The notes under the pieces are model-generated. The model ran no database searches. It was not told where the DNA came from and worked only from the letters and a program-made list of their open reading frames with translations. From the NCBI RefSeq assembly GCF_014645835.1, contig NZ_BMMM01000017.1, positions 174,157-238,156 on the forward strand: a stretch of DNA of 64,000 bases, read 5' to 3'. The DNA is from Streptomyces albiflavescens (GTDB taxonomy: Bacteria; Actinomycetota; Actinomycetes; Streptomycetales; Streptomycetaceae). The translations under genes were made by a program, and so were the position numbers. Every line of letters starts with the position of its first letter. Position 1 is the first letter of the stretch. Shown piece after piece: positions 25,990 to 34,366 of this stretch.

Positions 25990-26268
25990 CGCTCCACGCC
26001 AGGAGTTGCCGGTCAGCGCGCGCCGGGACAGGGCCGGGACAGGGCGCACGCCGGGGACGCCGTGGTCGTGGTGCTGCACGATCCGGGGCTCGCGACGGCA
26101 TACACGCACCGGGTGGCGACTCTGTGCGCCGGTCGTGTCGCGGCCGACGGTCCACCGGCCGCGGTCCTCACCGAAGACGCGCCGAGCGAGGTCCACCGCC
26201 GGCCGGTGGAGGTGTTCCCGCACCCCAGGGCCGGTGCCGCCGCGATCGCTCCGAAACGCGCCTCTTGA
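25990..26268 (+). pseudogene. C-terminal remnant of haem ABC transporter ATPase (hmuV)
   Basis: This open frame reads GRDRAHAGDAVVVVLHDPGL, then RVATLCAGRVAADGPPAAVL and PVEVFPHPR. That is the end of an HmuV-type ATPase after Walker B: the VVVVLHD switch His, the GRVVADGPPAEVL segment and the PVEV.PHP tail. Walker A, signature and Walker B are absent upstream, where the frame is closed by a stop at 25987. An internal GTG (26062) could start 68 residues but no ribosome site is evident. It lies between haem oxygenase and efeO, both behind iron boxes. Confidence 0.75.
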
Positions 26269-26370
26269 CCTACCCTTGACCATCCCTTGGGGTCTGATTT
26301 AGGCCACCGTGATCAAGCCGTTCCTGTACACCGTCTGTGAGAGCTGAATCACCGGACCGGTGGGTACTAG

Positions 26371-26404
26371 TGAGGCAAGCCTCAGATAAGTTAGGCCAGC
26401 CTCA
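26371..26404 (+). promoter_or_regulatory. Two tandem iron boxes before efeO
   Basis: TGAGGCAAGCCTCA (26371-26384) and TTAGGCCAGCCTCA (26391-26404) each resemble the core of the DmdR/IdeR iron box and start exactly 20 bp apart, about two helical turns. They lie 57-90 bp upstream of efeO. Two dimers could bind on the same DNA face, giving stepwise iron repression of the efe operon. Confidence 0.75.
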
Positions 26405-26460
26405 CCACTCCAGCACGGGCCCTGCCGTGCGGAACGCCCGATTCTTCTCTTGGAGCCTGA

Positions 26461-27609
26461 ATGCGAGCCGTCCGACTCTCAGTTGTCACCGCCGCCGCCA
26501 CCGCGGCCGCTCTGGCCGCCGTCACGGGCTGCACCGAGAAGAGCGACGCCAAGGGCGGCGACGCGATCCAGGTGACCGCCGCCGACTCCACGTGCGACAC
26601 CTCCGCCAAGTCGGTCCCGGCCGGCCAGGTCACCCTGAAGATCGAGAACAAGGGTTCGAAGGCCACCGAGGTCGAGATCGTCTTCCCGGACGACCGGATC
26701 GTCTCCGAGAAGGAGAACATCGGTCCGGGCACCAAGTACACGCTGACCGCGGAGGTCAAGGCCGGCTCGTACGAGATCGCCTGCCGACCGGGCATGAAGG
26801 GCCACGGCGTCCGCCAGAAGCTCACGGTCACCGGCGGCAAGGTCGCCAAGCGCGACCCGCGCCTCGACAAGGCCGTCGCCGCCTACCGCGAGTACGCGCA
26901 GACCCAGGCCGACGAGACGCTGCCGAAGGCCGAGGCGTTCGCCAAGGCGATCAAGGCCGGCGACATCGAGGCCGCGAAGAAGGAGTTCGCCACCTCGCGC
27001 CTGGGCTGGGAGCGCACCGAGCCCGTCGCGGAGTCCTTCGGTGACATCGACCCGAAGGTCGATGTGCGCGAGGACGGCCTGGAGGACGGCCAGGATCCGG
27101 CCAAGGACTGGACCGGCTGGCACCGGCTGGAGAAGTCCCTCTGGCAGGACAAGAAGATCGGCGACCGCGAGAAGGAGCTCGCCGACCAGCTGGTGAAGGA
27201 CCTCACCGACTGGAAGGAGCGGGTCGGCAAGGCCGAGATCACCCCGACCTCCATGGCCAACGGTGCCAAGGAGCTGCTCGACGAGGTCGCCACCGGCAAG
27301 GTCACCGGCGAGGAGGACCGCTACTCGCACACCGATCTGAGCGACTTCAAGGGCAACGTCGAGGGCGCGCAGGAGGCGTACGAGCTGCTGAAGCCGGTCG
27401 CCAAGGAGAACGACGCGGCGCTGACGACGGAGCTCGACAAGCAGTTCACCGCGTTGAACACGCTGCTCGACAAGTACCGCACGGACAAGACCTCGTACGA
27501 CTTCACCTCGTACGACAAGGTCGGCGACGCCGACCGCAAGGAGCTCTCGGACGCGGTCAACGCGCTCGCCGAGCCCCTGTCCAAGCTCGCCGCCGCCGTC
27601 GTGAAGTAG
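26461..27609 (+). CDS. efeO: Iron uptake lipoprotein EfeO (cupredoxin + M75 domains)
   Basis: 382 residues. A signal peptide ends in the lipobox AAVTGC (C24), then a cupredoxin-like domain (about 35-125), then an imelysin/M75 domain with the HxxE motif at H221-E224 (GWHRLEKSLW). EfeO is thought to bind ferrous or ferric iron outside the membrane and pass it to EfeU. TTGGAG precedes the ATG. It leads an operon with efeB and efeU, spacings 11 and 3 bp. Confidence 0.96.
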   Translation: MRAVRLSVVTAAATAAALAAVTGCTEKSDAKGGDAIQVTAADSTCDTSAKSVPAGQVTLKIENKGSKATEVEIVFPDDRIVSEKENIGPGTKYTLTAEVKAGSYEIACRPGMKGHGVRQKLTVTGGKVAKRDPRLDKAVAAYREYAQTQADETLPKAEAFAKAIKAGDIEAAKKEFATSRLGWERTEPVAESFGDIDPKVDVREDGLEDGQDPAKDWTGWHRLEKSLWQDKKIGDREKELADQLVKDLTDWKERVGKAEITPTSMANGAKELLDEVATGKVTGEEDRYSHTDLSDFKGNVEGAQEAYELLKPVAKENDAALTTELDKQFTALNTLLDKYRTDKTSYDFTSYDKVGDADRKELSDAVNALAEPLSKLAAAVVK

Positions 27610-27620
27610 GAGCTGCAGCC

Positions 27621-28904
27621 ATGACGGACACCACTGAAGCCACGGAAGCCACCTCTGAGGCCGCCGACGGTCGTGCCCCCACCCGGCGTTCGCTGATCGG
27701 CTGGGGCGGCGCGGGTCTCGCGCTCGGCGCCGCCGCAGCCGGCGGCGCGGTGGCGATGGCCCGCACCGGCAACGACGTCGACCCGACCGCCGCCGAGACG
27801 GGCGCCGCGGTCGCCTTCCACGGCACGCACCAGGCGGGCATCGCGACGGCCGTGCAGGACCGGCTGCACTTCGCCGCGTTCGACGTGAAGACGGACGACC
27901 GCGCCGAGTTCGTCCAGTTGCTCAAGGACTGGACCGAGGCCGCCCGGCGGATCACCGCCGGGCACACGGTCGGCGAGGGCGCGTACGGCGGTCTGGCCGA
28001 GGCGCCGCCGGACGACACCGGTGAGGCGCTGGGCCTCAAGCCGTCGCGGCTGACGCTGACGATCGGGTTCGGGCCCTCGCTGTTCGACAAGTTCGGGCTG
28101 AAGGACCAGCGTCCCGAGGCGCTCGTCGACCTGCCGAAGTTCCCGGGCGACAACCTGGAGCAGGCGCGCAGCAACGGCGACCTGTGCATCCAGGCGTGCG
28201 CGGACGACCCGCAGGTCGCGGTGCACGCGATCCGCAACCTCGCCCGCATCGGTTTCGGCAAGGTCGCCATCCGCTGGTCGCAGCTGGGCTTCGGCAAGAC
28301 GTCGTCGACGACGCCGGACGCGCAGACCCCGCGCAACCTGATGGGCTTCAAGGACGGCACCCGCAACATCGCGGGCACCGAGACGGACCGGCTGAAGAAG
28401 TTCGTGTGGGTCGGCGAGGGCGACGGTCCCGACTGGATGGCCGGTGGCTCGTACCTCGTGGCCCGGCGTATCCGCATGAACATCGAGACCTGGGACCGGA
28501 CTTCGCTCCAGGAGCAGGAGGACGTCTTCGGCCGCGACAAGGGCGAGGGCGCCCCGGTCGGCAAGGCCAAGGAACGCGACAAGCCGTTCCTGAAGGCGAT
28601 GAAGCCCGACGCGCATGTGCGGCTCGCGCACCCCGACTCCAACGACGGGGCGACGATCCTGCGCCGTGGCTACTCCTTCACCGACGGCACGGACGGCCTC
28701 GGCCGGCTGGAGGCGGGCCTGTTCTTCCTGGCGTACCAGCGTGACGTCCGCAAGGGGTTCATCCCGGTGCAGCGCAACCTGTCGCGCCTCGACGCCCTCA
28801 ACGAGTACATCCAGCACGTGAGTTCGGCGGTCTTCGCCGTCCCGCCCGGCGTCCGCGACAAGGACGACTGGTGGGGCCGCGCGCTGTTCTCCAAGGAGGC
28901 GTAG
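27621..28904 (+). CDS. efeB: Dye-decolourising haem peroxidase EfeB, Tat-exported
   Basis: 427 residues. The twin-arginine signal TRRSLIGWGGAG (R22, R23) precedes a hydrophobic helix. The DyP signature GxxDG appears as GFKDGTRN (242-249) with D245 as the distal acid. In Efe systems EfeB is the extracytoplasmic haem peroxidase that assists ferrous iron oxidation or iron extraction from haem. AGGAG lies 8 nt before the ATG. It sits between efeO and efeU. Confidence 0.96.
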   Translation: MTDTTEATEATSEAADGRAPTRRSLIGWGGAGLALGAAAAGGAVAMARTGNDVDPTAAETGAAVAFHGTHQAGIATAVQDRLHFAAFDVKTDDRAEFVQLLKDWTEAARRITAGHTVGEGAYGGLAEAPPDDTGEALGLKPSRLTLTIGFGPSLFDKFGLKDQRPEALVDLPKFPGDNLEQARSNGDLCIQACADDPQVAVHAIRNLARIGFGKVAIRWSQLGFGKTSSTTPDAQTPRNLMGFKDGTRNIAGTETDRLKKFVWVGEGDGPDWMAGGSYLVARRIRMNIETWDRTSLQEQEDVFGRDKGEGAPVGKAKERDKPFLKAMKPDAHVRLAHPDSNDGATILRRGYSFTDGTDGLGRLEAGLFFLAYQRDVRKGFIPVQRNLSRLDALNEYIQHVSSAVFAVPPGVRDKDDWWGRALFSKEA

Positions 28905-28907
28905 CCC

Positions 28908-29783
28908 GTGTTCGGCAACTATCTGATCGGCCTGCGCGAGGGTCTGGAAGCCAGCCTCGTCGTCTGCATCCTGATCGCCTACCTGGTGAAGACCGACCGC
29001 CGGGACGCCCTGAAGCCGATCTGGATCGGCATCGGCGTGGCGGTCGCGCTGGCGCTCGGCTTCGGCTGCGCGCTCGAATTCGGCTCTCAGGAGATGACGT
29101 TCCAGGCGCAGGAGGCGCTCGGCGGCTCGCTGTCGATCCTCGCCGTGGGACTGGTCACGTGGATGGTCTTCTGGATGCGGCGTACGGCCCGGCATCTGAA
29201 GAAGGAGCTCCACGGCAAGCTGGACGCGGCGCTGGCGATGGGCACGGGCGCGCTGGTGGCGACCGCGTTCCTGGCGGTCGGCCGGGAGGGTCTGGAGACG
29301 GCGCTGTTCGTGTGGGCGTCGGTGCACGCGGCCAGCGACGGCACGCCGCGCCCGCTGATCGGCGTTGCCCTGGGCCTGGCCACCGCGGTCCTCCTCGGCT
29401 GGCTCTTCTACCGGGGCGCACTGAAGATCAACCTCGCCAAGTTCTTCACCTGGACCGGCGGCATGCTGGTCGTCGTCGCCGCGGGTGTACTCGCGTACGG
29501 CGTCCACGACCTCCAGGAGGCCGACTTCATCCCGGGCCTGACGAGCCTGGCCTTCGACATCAGCGGCACGATCGACCCGACCAGCTGGTACGGCACCCTT
29601 CTCAAGGGCGTCTTCAACTTCCAGCCGGACCCGACCGTCCTCCAGGTCACGGTGTGGGCGCTGTACCTGGTCCCGACACTCGCGATCTTCCTCGCCCCGG
29701 TAGGGTTCGCCTCCGGGAAGGGGAAGGTGAAGGCACCTGATGAGCAGGGATCGCGCGGGTCGCAGCCCTCGAAGGCTTCGTAG
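28908..29783 (+). CDS. efeU: Iron permease EfeU (FTR1 family)
   Basis: 291 residues, seven predicted helices. The two REGLE motifs that bind iron in FTR1 permeases are at 10-14 and 126-130. The start is a GTG 3 bp after efeB, with AAGGAGG inside the efeB end. The last 44 bp overlap the next gene. Completes a full EfeUOB ferrous/ferric uptake system; iron control through the tandem boxes upstream of efeO is inferred. Confidence 0.96.
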   Translation: MFGNYLIGLREGLEASLVVCILIAYLVKTDRRDALKPIWIGIGVAVALALGFGCALEFGSQEMTFQAQEALGGSLSILAVGLVTWMVFWMRRTARHLKKELHGKLDAALAMGTGALVATAFLAVGREGLETALFVWASVHAASDGTPRPLIGVALGLATAVLLGWLFYRGALKINLAKFFTWTGGMLVVVAAGVLAYGVHDLQEADFIPGLTSLAFDISGTIDPTSWYGTLLKGVFNFQPDPTVLQVTVWALYLVPTLAIFLAPVGFASGKGKVKAPDEQGSRGSQPSKAS

Positions 29784-30762
29784 TCCGAACCGTCTGAACC
29801 AATTCGCCCTGGCGACGGGGACGGTGACCGTTCTGTCCTTGACGGCGAGCGGTTGTGTGGTGGTGCACGGCGAGCGGGAGGTCGTACCGGCGGCGACCCG
29901 GGCCGAGGCCGCCCGCGCGCTCAAGGACTTCACCACCGCGTACAACAAGGCGGACAAGGAGTACGACAGTTCGCTGGACGCGGACCGGGTCGCCGGGCCG
30001 CTCGCCGACATCGACGGCGCCAAGCTCAAAGCCGGGCACAAGAACAACCCGGGCGGCAATCCGACGCATTCGCCGCTGAAGTTCAGCGACGCCAAGTTCG
30101 TGATACCCGAGAAGGCGGGCTGGCCGCGCTGGTTCGTGGCCGACACCGCGGCCAACAAGGGCCTGCCGACCAGCCGTTGGCTGCTCGTCTTCACCCGCTC
30201 CGGGGCGAACGACGTGTGGCAGGTCTCGTATCTGACCGTCCTCGCCGCCGACGACGTACCGACGTTCAAGAAGGACGACGCCGGCTGGGCCGAGCCGGTC
30301 ACGGCGGACGACGCGGCTCTGGCGATCGAGCCGGAGAAGCTGAGCCGGTCGTACGCGACGTATCTGAAGGCCGGTGGCGACGGCTTCGCCGCGGGGACGC
30401 ACACCTCGCGGTGGCGGGCCCAGCGCAAGAAGTTCGCCAGCAAGCCCGGCCTCGCCCGGCAGTACATCGACGAGCCGCTGGTCTCGGGCGGCTACGCCCC
30501 GGTGGGCCTGCGCACCACCGACGGCGGGGCGCTGGTCTTCTTCACCACCCACCGCTACGAGAAGCAGACCGCCGCCGCAGGCACCGCGATCCCCACCCCC
30601 ACCGCCGACGTCCAGGCCCTGACGACGGGTGAGATCAAGCAGTCCCTGACGCTGGAGTTCATCTCCAACCAGGCGGCGCTCGACCCACCGAAGAACGCGT
30701 CCGACAAGGGCGTGGCGATCCTCGGGCGGATCGAGGGGTTGACGGGGGCGAAGGGCGAATAG
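29740..30762 (+). CDS. Lipoprotein of the efe operon, function unknown
   Basis: 340 residues. A basic N-terminus is followed by a hydrophobic stretch and the lipobox TASGC near residue 39, then a soluble domain without motifs I recognise. It overlaps efeU by 44 bp, so its translation is probably coupled to efeU. The overlap suggests a role with the Efe system, but that is inference only. Confidence 0.8.
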   Translation: MSRDRAGRSPRRLRSPNRLNQFALATGTVTVLSLTASGCVVVHGEREVVPAATRAEAARALKDFTTAYNKADKEYDSSLDADRVAGPLADIDGAKLKAGHKNNPGGNPTHSPLKFSDAKFVIPEKAGWPRWFVADTAANKGLPTSRWLLVFTRSGANDVWQVSYLTVLAADDVPTFKKDDAGWAEPVTADDAALAIEPEKLSRSYATYLKAGGDGFAAGTHTSRWRAQRKKFASKPGLARQYIDEPLVSGGYAPVGLRTTDGGALVFFTTHRYEKQTAAAGTAIPTPTADVQALTTGEIKQSLTLEFISNQAALDPPKNASDKGVAILGRIEGLTGAKGE

Positions 30763-30774
30763 CCCACCGGGGGT

Positions 30775-31509
30775 TCAGCCCCGGTGGGGCCAGGCGGCCA
30801 GCTGCTCCGACTCGTTGTCTCCCGCGTAGCGGGCGCACGCGTCGGTCAGGGTCTCCAGGAGGGTGAGCGGGTCCGGCAGAGGATGCTCGGGCCCCCGTAC
30901 CCACTCGACCGTCAGGTCACCCGGCAGCCGCGCCGGCGGGACGAGGACGTACGACCCACGGCAGTGCCATCGCAATCCTGGATGCTCGTCCATCGTCTCG
31001 GGATGGCAGTCCAGCTCGCAGGGCCACCACTCGTCCTCGTCCTCGGGCGTACCCCGCGTGGCCGTGAAGAAGAGCATCCGGTCGCCGCCGGACTCCGCGA
31101 CGGGCCCGACCTCGACGCCGGAGGCGAGCAGCCGCTCCAGGGCCTCGCGCCCCGCGTCCAGCGGCACGTCGAGAACGTCGTGCACCATGCCGGTCGCGGT
31201 GATGAAGTTGGCCTTCGGCTGATGCCGGGCCCACCGCTCGATCTGCGCACGGTCGGTCGTGGACTGCGTCTGCCAGGCGAAGGAGATGGGGTGGCGCGCG
31301 GGAGTGGGGCAGCCGACGCGGTCACAGGAGCACCGGTAGCCGACGGGGTACGCGGCCTGCGCGAGTGGCAGCCCCGCGGCGGCAGCGGCGAGCAGCAGGG
31401 CCTCGCGCCCGCCGTCCGCGTTCTCCACAGGACCCTTCGGCCGGCGTCCGCGAAGCCACTGGGAGATCCTGCTCTGCGCGCCGGAGCGGCGGCCGAACTC
31501 TGCGCTCAT
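30775..31509 (-). CDS. Bifunctional primase/polymerase-type domain protein
   Basis: 244 residues. The Prim-Pol-like pattern is seen in LAQAAYPVGYRCSCDRVGCPTPARHPISFAWQ (four Cys/His near a metal site), then ARHQPKANFITATGMVHDVLDVPLDAG, where an acidic motif equivalent to D-x-D should lie, here VLDVP with reduced acidity. The frame ends with a charged tail. Streptomyces encode several such short stand-alone copies of unknown role. GAGGGG precedes the ATG. The weakened active-site acids leave it unclear whether it polymerises DNA. Confidence 0.7.
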   Translation of the reverse strand: MSAEFGRRSGAQSRISQWLRGRRPKGPVENADGGREALLLAAAAAGLPLAQAAYPVGYRCSCDRVGCPTPARHPISFAWQTQSTTDRAQIERWARHQPKANFITATGMVHDVLDVPLDAGREALERLLASGVEVGPVAESGGDRMLFFTATRGTPEDEDEWWPCELDCHPETMDEHPGLRWHCRGSYVLVPPARLPGDLTVEWVRGPEHPLPDPLTLLETLTDACARYAGDNESEQLAAWPHRG

Positions 31510-31532
31510 CTATCCCCTCGCCTAGCCGTTCG

Positions 31533-31583
31533 TGCCGACAACAGGCCTTCAACGTCTCTGCCGACAACAGGCCTTAAAAGGCC
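31533..31583. repeat. Direct 17-bp repeat ending in a palindrome
   Basis: TGCCGACAACAGGCCTT occurs at 31533-31549 and 31559-31575, 26 bp apart. The second copy runs into the perfect palindrome GGCCTTAAAAGGCC (31570-31583). It lies just upstream of the primase-like gene (minus strand) and about 155 bp before the phosphodiesterase gene, so it may be an operator for either. Confidence 0.5.
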
Positions 31584-31737
31584 GTCCGCAAGCCATCAAC
31601 AAGCTCTATGGTCCCACCATCCTGCGCCCCGGGTTGCCAGAGCCCACATCCGGGGTGGGTGGGGAGATGCTTCTCTCCGGCTCGGATCGGGTGTCATTCC
31701 ACAGTTTGACGGGATTTGTCCCCCTACCGTGGTCGCC

Positions 31738-32589
31738 ATGCTCACACGGACTGCGCTCCTGGGTCTCGCCGGTCTCACCTCATTCGCCTTCACCGGGCCC
31801 GGCGGCCCGCCGTCTCCACTGGAGTGGGGCACGGGGCCGCTGACGGTGGACGCGCTCCCCCGCATCACGTACGTCGCCCATCGCGGCGGCGCCCGGGAAG
31901 TCGTGGAGAACAGCATGTCGGGCCTGACGGCCGCGTACCAGCGCGGTACGGCACAGGTGCTCGACTTCGACACCCGCGTGCTGCGCGACGGGACCGTCGT
32001 GGTCATGCACGACGCGACCCTGGACCGCACGACCTACACGCACGGAGCGGTGCGGAACCTGAACCTGCGGCAGTGGCGGGGCGTGCGGCTGCGTCCCAAG
32101 AACACGCTCCCCGCCGGCCGGCACCCGGAGCGGCCGCCGACCGCCGCCGAGGTACTGGACCGCTTCGGCGGACGGATCGTGCTGACGATGGAGGCGAAGG
32201 ACCCGAAGAGCGTGGGCACACTCGCCGCGATGATCCGCGCCCGCGGTCTGACCCGCTCGGCGTTCGTGAACTCCAACGACCCGGAAGTGGCCCGGCGCGT
32301 CCACCGTCTGGGCCTGCTCAGCCAGCTGTGGCGCTCGGCGGCCCAGATGCGCACCGACCGCCCCGAGCGATGGGCGTCGTTCGTCGACGTCCTCGACGTC
32401 GACTACAAGGCGCGTGACGCCGATCTGGTACGGGCCGTGAAATCCGGCGTCCCGCTCGTGTGGGCGCACACGGTGCTCACTGACGCCCAGCGCGACCGGG
32501 CGCTCGCCCTGGGATGCGAGGGGATCGTCACGGACGCACCGGGCCGGCTGGCGGCACGCTCGAGCACTCAGCGCGGGGCGAGGCCGTAG
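31738..32589 (+). CDS. Exported glycerophosphodiester phosphodiesterase
   Basis: 283 residues. A signal peptide (LTRTALLGLAGLTSFAFTG) precedes a GDPD TIM barrel. Catalytic residues: H48-R49 (VAHRGG), E57-N58 (VVENS), the metal site in FDTRVLRDGTVVVMHD with the second catalytic His, and MEAKD. It would release glycerol-3-phosphate from deacylated phospholipids or teichoic acid outside the cell. TACCGT ends 7 nt before the ATG and no ribosome site is seen, suggesting a leaderless transcript. It overlaps the convergent TetR gene by 22 bp. Confidence 0.9.
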   Translation: MLTRTALLGLAGLTSFAFTGPGGPPSPLEWGTGPLTVDALPRITYVAHRGGAREVVENSMSGLTAAYQRGTAQVLDFDTRVLRDGTVVVMHDATLDRTTYTHGAVRNLNLRQWRGVRLRPKNTLPAGRHPERPPTAAEVLDRFGGRIVLTMEAKDPKSVGTLAAMIRARGLTRSAFVNSNDPEVARRVHRLGLLSQLWRSAAQMRTDRPERWASFVDVLDVDYKARDADLVRAVKSGVPLVWAHTVLTDAQRDRALALGCEGIVTDAPGRLAARSSTQRGARP

Positions 32590-33194
32590 AGCGCGTAGTC
32601 GACGAGCGTGTCGGTGTACGCGTAGGAGATCGGGCCGGTGCGCTGGAGCCAGCGCTGGGCCAGCGGGGAGACGAACAGTTCCAGGGCGATACGGGGGTCG
32701 ACGTCCCGGCGTACGTCCCCCTTGCCCTGCGCCGAGCGCAACCGCTTCACGTACAGCTGGAGCTGGGGTTCGAGGAGCTTGGTGATGAACACGACGCCGA
32801 GCGGCTCGTTGACCACGCCCTCGGCTGCCAGGGCGCGCGCGGGGATCTCGAACCTGGGGTCCTCCAGTTCGTCCACGGTGGCTCGGAGGACCAGTTTCAG
32901 GTCGGCGGCCAGATCGCCCGTGTCCGGAATCTCGTAGGTCTCCTGCCCCGCCGCCCGCGCGGCCTGCTCACCGAGGTCCATGAAGGCGTCGAGGAGCACG
33001 TCCGCCTTCGACGACCACCAGCGGTAGATCGTCTGCTTGCCGACTCCGGCACGGGCCGCGATGCCCTCGATCGTGGTCTTGGGGTAGCCGACCTCGCCGA
33101 CGAGGGCGAGGGCCGCCTCGTAGATCGCGCGACGTGACTTCTCGCTGCGGCGGGTGGAGTCGGGGGTGGGCTTGGGCTTGGGCTTTTCGGCCAT
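32568..33194 (-). CDS. TetR-family transcriptional regulator
   Basis: 208 residues. The HTH reads TTIEGIAARAGVGKQTIYRWWSSKADVLLDAF; the C-terminal half has the ELEDPRFEIPARALAAEG pattern of the same TetR_C class as the regulator at 7.3 kb. The basic N-terminus is KPKPKPTPDSTRRSEKSRR. The imperfect palindrome at 33216-33232 is the likely autoregulatory operator. No exporter adjoins it, so its further targets are unknown. Confidence 0.87.
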   Translation of the reverse strand: MAEKPKPKPTPDSTRRSEKSRRAIYEAALALVGEVGYPKTTIEGIAARAGVGKQTIYRWWSSKADVLLDAFMDLGEQAARAAGQETYEIPDTGDLAADLKLVLRATVDELEDPRFEIPARALAAEGVVNEPLGVVFITKLLEPQLQLYVKRLRSAQGKGDVRRDVDPRIALELFVSPLAQRWLQRTGPISYAYTDTLVDYALYGLAPR

Positions 33195-33215
33195 GGGGGG
33201 AACTTATCAGGGTGA

Positions 33216-33232
33216 CGATACGGTACGTCTCG
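33216..33232. promoter_or_regulatory. Predicted TetR operator (CGATACG..CGTCTCG)
   Basis: CGATACG-GTA-CGTCTCG is a 17-bp palindrome with one arm mismatch, 22 bp upstream of the TetR start. Its half-site CGATACG is the same as in the operator at 9654-9680. Related regulators with similar HTH recognition helices (GVGKATIYRRWS, GVGKQTIYRWWS) adjoin each. Confidence 0.6.
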
Positions 33233-33373
33233 CTTCCGGCGGGGGTAGGAGACGGGAGCGGGGCGAGGGCTTCTTCGCCCCCGCCGCCCCCGCCGCCCCT
33301 GCCCCTCGTCCCGTCGGGCGGAGGGCGGAACCAGCGCTCCGAGCCCCGCCCCGGCCAACCGTAGAATCACCGG

Positions 33374-34366
33374 GTGAACGCCCCCCTGACGCCCGCCGAC
33401 ACCCTGCGCACCGCCCTCGCCGGGCTGCTCGACGGGTTGCCGCCGAAGGCCGCCGCGCAGGCGGTCGAGCGGCTGATCGCCAACTACCGGGGCGCCACCC
33501 CGACGCACGCCCCGATCCTCCGCGACCGCTCGGACGTGGTCGCGTACGCCGCCTACCGCATGCCCGCCACGTTCGAGGCGGTGCGCGCGGCCCTGGACGC
33601 GTTCGCGGACGCGGTACCGGGATGGGCCCCGGCCGGCCACGTGGACGTCGGAGGCGGCACGGGCGCGGCGACGTGGGCGGTGAACGCGACCTGGGAGGGC
33701 GCCCGCCCGGTGACGGTGCTGGACTGGGCGGAGCCCGCGCTCGCGCTGGGCCGGGAAATCGCCGCGGCGAACCCGGAGTTGAAGAACGCCGAGTGGCACC
33801 GCTCTCGTATCGGATCGGCGCTCACCATCGAGAGCACTGATCTCGTCACCGTGTCCTACGTCCTGGGCGAGCTCACCGACGCCGACCGCGCCTGTGTCGT
33901 GGACGCCGCCGCGGCCGCCGCCCAGGCCGTCGTGATCATCGAGCCGGGCACCCCCGACGGCTACATCCGCGTGATCGAGGCCCGCGACCGCCTGATCCGC
34001 GCGGGGTTCCACGTCGCCGCCCCCTGCCCGCACAGCGCGACCTGCCCCATCGTCCGCGGCGAGGACTGGTGTCACTTCTCCGCACGGGTGGCCCGTTCCT
34101 CCCTGCACCGCCAGGTCAAGGGGGGCTCCCTGCCGTACGAGGACGAGAAGTTCAGCTACGTCGCCGCCACCCGCTTCACGCCGGCCCCGGCCTCCTCCCG
34201 CGTCGTACGCAAGCCGCAGATCCGCAAGGGCCAAGTGCTCCTGGATCTCTGCGAGACCGAGCCGTCGCTGCGCCGGGAGACCGTCACCAAGCGCCACGGA
34301 CCGCTGTACCGGGCGGCCCGTGACGCGGAGTGGGGCGACGCCTGGCCGCCGGCCGCGGAGGACTAG
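33374..34366 (+). CDS. Rsm22-like rRNA methyltransferase family protein
   Basis: 330 residues. A SAM-binding fold shows GHVDVGGGTGAATWAV, and four cysteines (CPHSATCPIVRGEDWCHFS and a later Cys) match the metal or Fe-S site of Rsm22 (mitochondrial small-subunit assembly) relatives. Bacterial members are annotated as small ribosomal subunit methyltransferases; the substrate is unproven. The GTG start is 6 nt after TAGAAT (33362-33367), with no ribosome site, so it is probably leaderless. The TAG stop lies within the left end of the inverted repeat at 34363. Confidence 0.85.
   Translation: MNAPLTPADTLRTALAGLLDGLPPKAAAQAVERLIANYRGATPTHAPILRDRSDVVAYAAYRMPATFEAVRAALDAFADAVPGWAPAGHVDVGGGTGAATWAVNATWEGARPVTVLDWAEPALALGREIAAANPELKNAEWHRSRIGSALTIESTDLVTVSYVLGELTDADRACVVDAAAAAAQAVVIIEPGTPDGYIRVIEARDRLIRAGFHVAAPCPHSATCPIVRGEDWCHFSARVARSSLHRQVKGGSLPYEDEKFSYVAATRFTPAPASSRVVRKPQIRKGQVLLDLCETEPSLRRETVTKRHGPLYRAARDAEWGDAWPPAAED

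Noticed and set aside
27321..30467. A 1048-codon minus-strand open frame opposite efeO, efeB, efeU and the lipoprotein gene
   Set aside because: It mirrors the codon bias of the plus-strand operon, has low-complexity Arg/Gly/Val content and no family resemblance, and the sense genes are unmistakable.
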